From Thermoleophilia bacterium (lineage in GTDB: Bacteria > Actinomycetota > Thermoleophilia > Gaiellales > Gaiellaceae), in contig JACVRM010000134.1 of assembly GCA_014534415.1 (NCBI GenBank), positions 1 to 5,729 of the forward strand: a stretch of 5,729 nucleotides of DNA, in the 5' to 3' direction. Shown piece by piece: positions 5,416 to 5,729 of the stretch. A model generated the notes under the pieces. That model did no database searches and had not been told where the DNA came from. It was given only the letters and a program-made list of their open reading frames with translations. A program made the translations under genes and the position numbers. The first letter of the stretch is position 1. Each line of letters begins with the position of its first letter.

Positions 5416-5729
5416 GTGCGCGTCAACCTCACCTGCAGCGCCCAGGCAGAGAGCGCGACTGCGATCACGACGAGCGACGACGCAACGGCGAAGGCGAGCG
5501 CGAGCGCCTGTCCGTCCCAGCCGGTGATGACGAGGCTGCGCACGCCCTCGATCAAATACGAGACGGGGTTGACGGTCGCCGCGATCCGGAACCAGTCGGC
5601 CTCGATCAGATTGCGCGGCATGTTCATCGACGAGATGAACAGGAAGACGAAGAAGAGCGGGAACATCGCCTGCGTCGCCTCTCCCGAGCCCGTTCGAAGG
5701 GCGACGAACGTCCCGAATGCGCCGAAGCC
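5412..5729 (-). CDS. ABC-2 type exporter permease (DrrB-like), first of a pair, 5' end missing
   Basis: The last 105 residues of a second ABC-2 permease are visible. The frame stays open to the right edge: the ATG whose complement is 5664-5666 is internal, because the 21 codons before it (GFGAFGTFVALRTGSGEATQ and onward) match the family segment that precedes MFPLFF. Visible parts are the ALRTGSGEATQ cytoplasmic loop at 10-20, a membrane segment FPLFFVFLFISSMN at 23-36, the PRNLIEADWFRIAATVNPVSYLIEGVRSL region (about 38-66) and a final helix at about 77-97. The ATVNP...L-E-x-x-R core is shared with the downstream permease (TVNPLTLLLESGR), so the two are paralogues, though not recent duplicates. 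The N-terminal half, and probably the ATPase gene of the operon, lie to the right of the window. Confidence 0.85.
   Translation of the reverse strand, partial: GFGAFGTFVALRTGSGEATQAMFPLFFVFLFISSMNMPRNLIEADWFRIAATVNPVSYLIEGVRSLVITGWDGQALALAFAVASSLVVIAVALSAWALQVRLTRT

Noticed and set aside
5664..5666. ATG (minus strand) as the start of an 84-residue protein
   Set aside because: The upstream codons to the window edge encode typical ABC-2 permease sequence, so this Met is internal to a truncated gene.

Overview
This window is very GC-rich, with third codon positions almost always G or C. Several genes start with GTG, and neighbouring genes are tightly packed with GTGA overlaps. Together with the Cys-bearing Ig-like repeats in the first gene (W-x-R-C ... 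C ... ADVG ... VTAxN), this suggests an actinobacterium, most likely of the class Thermoleophilia (Gaiellales/Solirubrobacterales type). The assignment rests on sequence style and remembered family features, not on a search. No rRNA, tRNA, CRISPR array, insertion sequence or phage gene was found.

Layout. (1) Bases 1-1938, plus strand: the C-terminal part of a large secreted subtilisin-like (S8) protease. It holds the oxyanion-hole Asn, a long inserted domain, the catalytic GTSAAAPH motif, three Ig-like repeats and a C-terminal beta-rich domain. The Asp and His of the triad lie off the left edge. (2) Bases 2035-3884, plus strand: a two-gene operon of a small ECF sigma factor and a single-pass membrane protein that overlaps it by 4 bases. 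The second protein is the probable membrane-anchored (anti-sigma-like) partner. (3) Bases 3885-4122: a 238-base intergenic stretch with a hairpin after the operon, a pair of competing inverted repeats and a well-placed -10 element for a leaderless transcript. (4) Bases 4123-4680, plus strand: a PAP2-family membrane phosphatase with all three signature motifs. (5) Bases 5729-4645, minus strand: two ABC-2 type exporter permeases, again with a 4-base GTGA overlap. The upstream one is cut by the right edge, and the downstream one overlaps the phosphatase gene tail to tail by 36 bases.

How the genes may work together. All five proteins fit a cell-envelope theme: secreted proteolysis, trans-envelope signalling to a sigma factor, lipid-phosphate dephosphorylation and export. 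Only the sigma/membrane-protein pair and the permease pair are supported as functional units by gene overlap. Links between the units are conjecture. No clearly undescribed system is visible. The best leads are the non-canonical sigma partner, the protease architecture, and the dyad structures upstream of the phosphatase gene.
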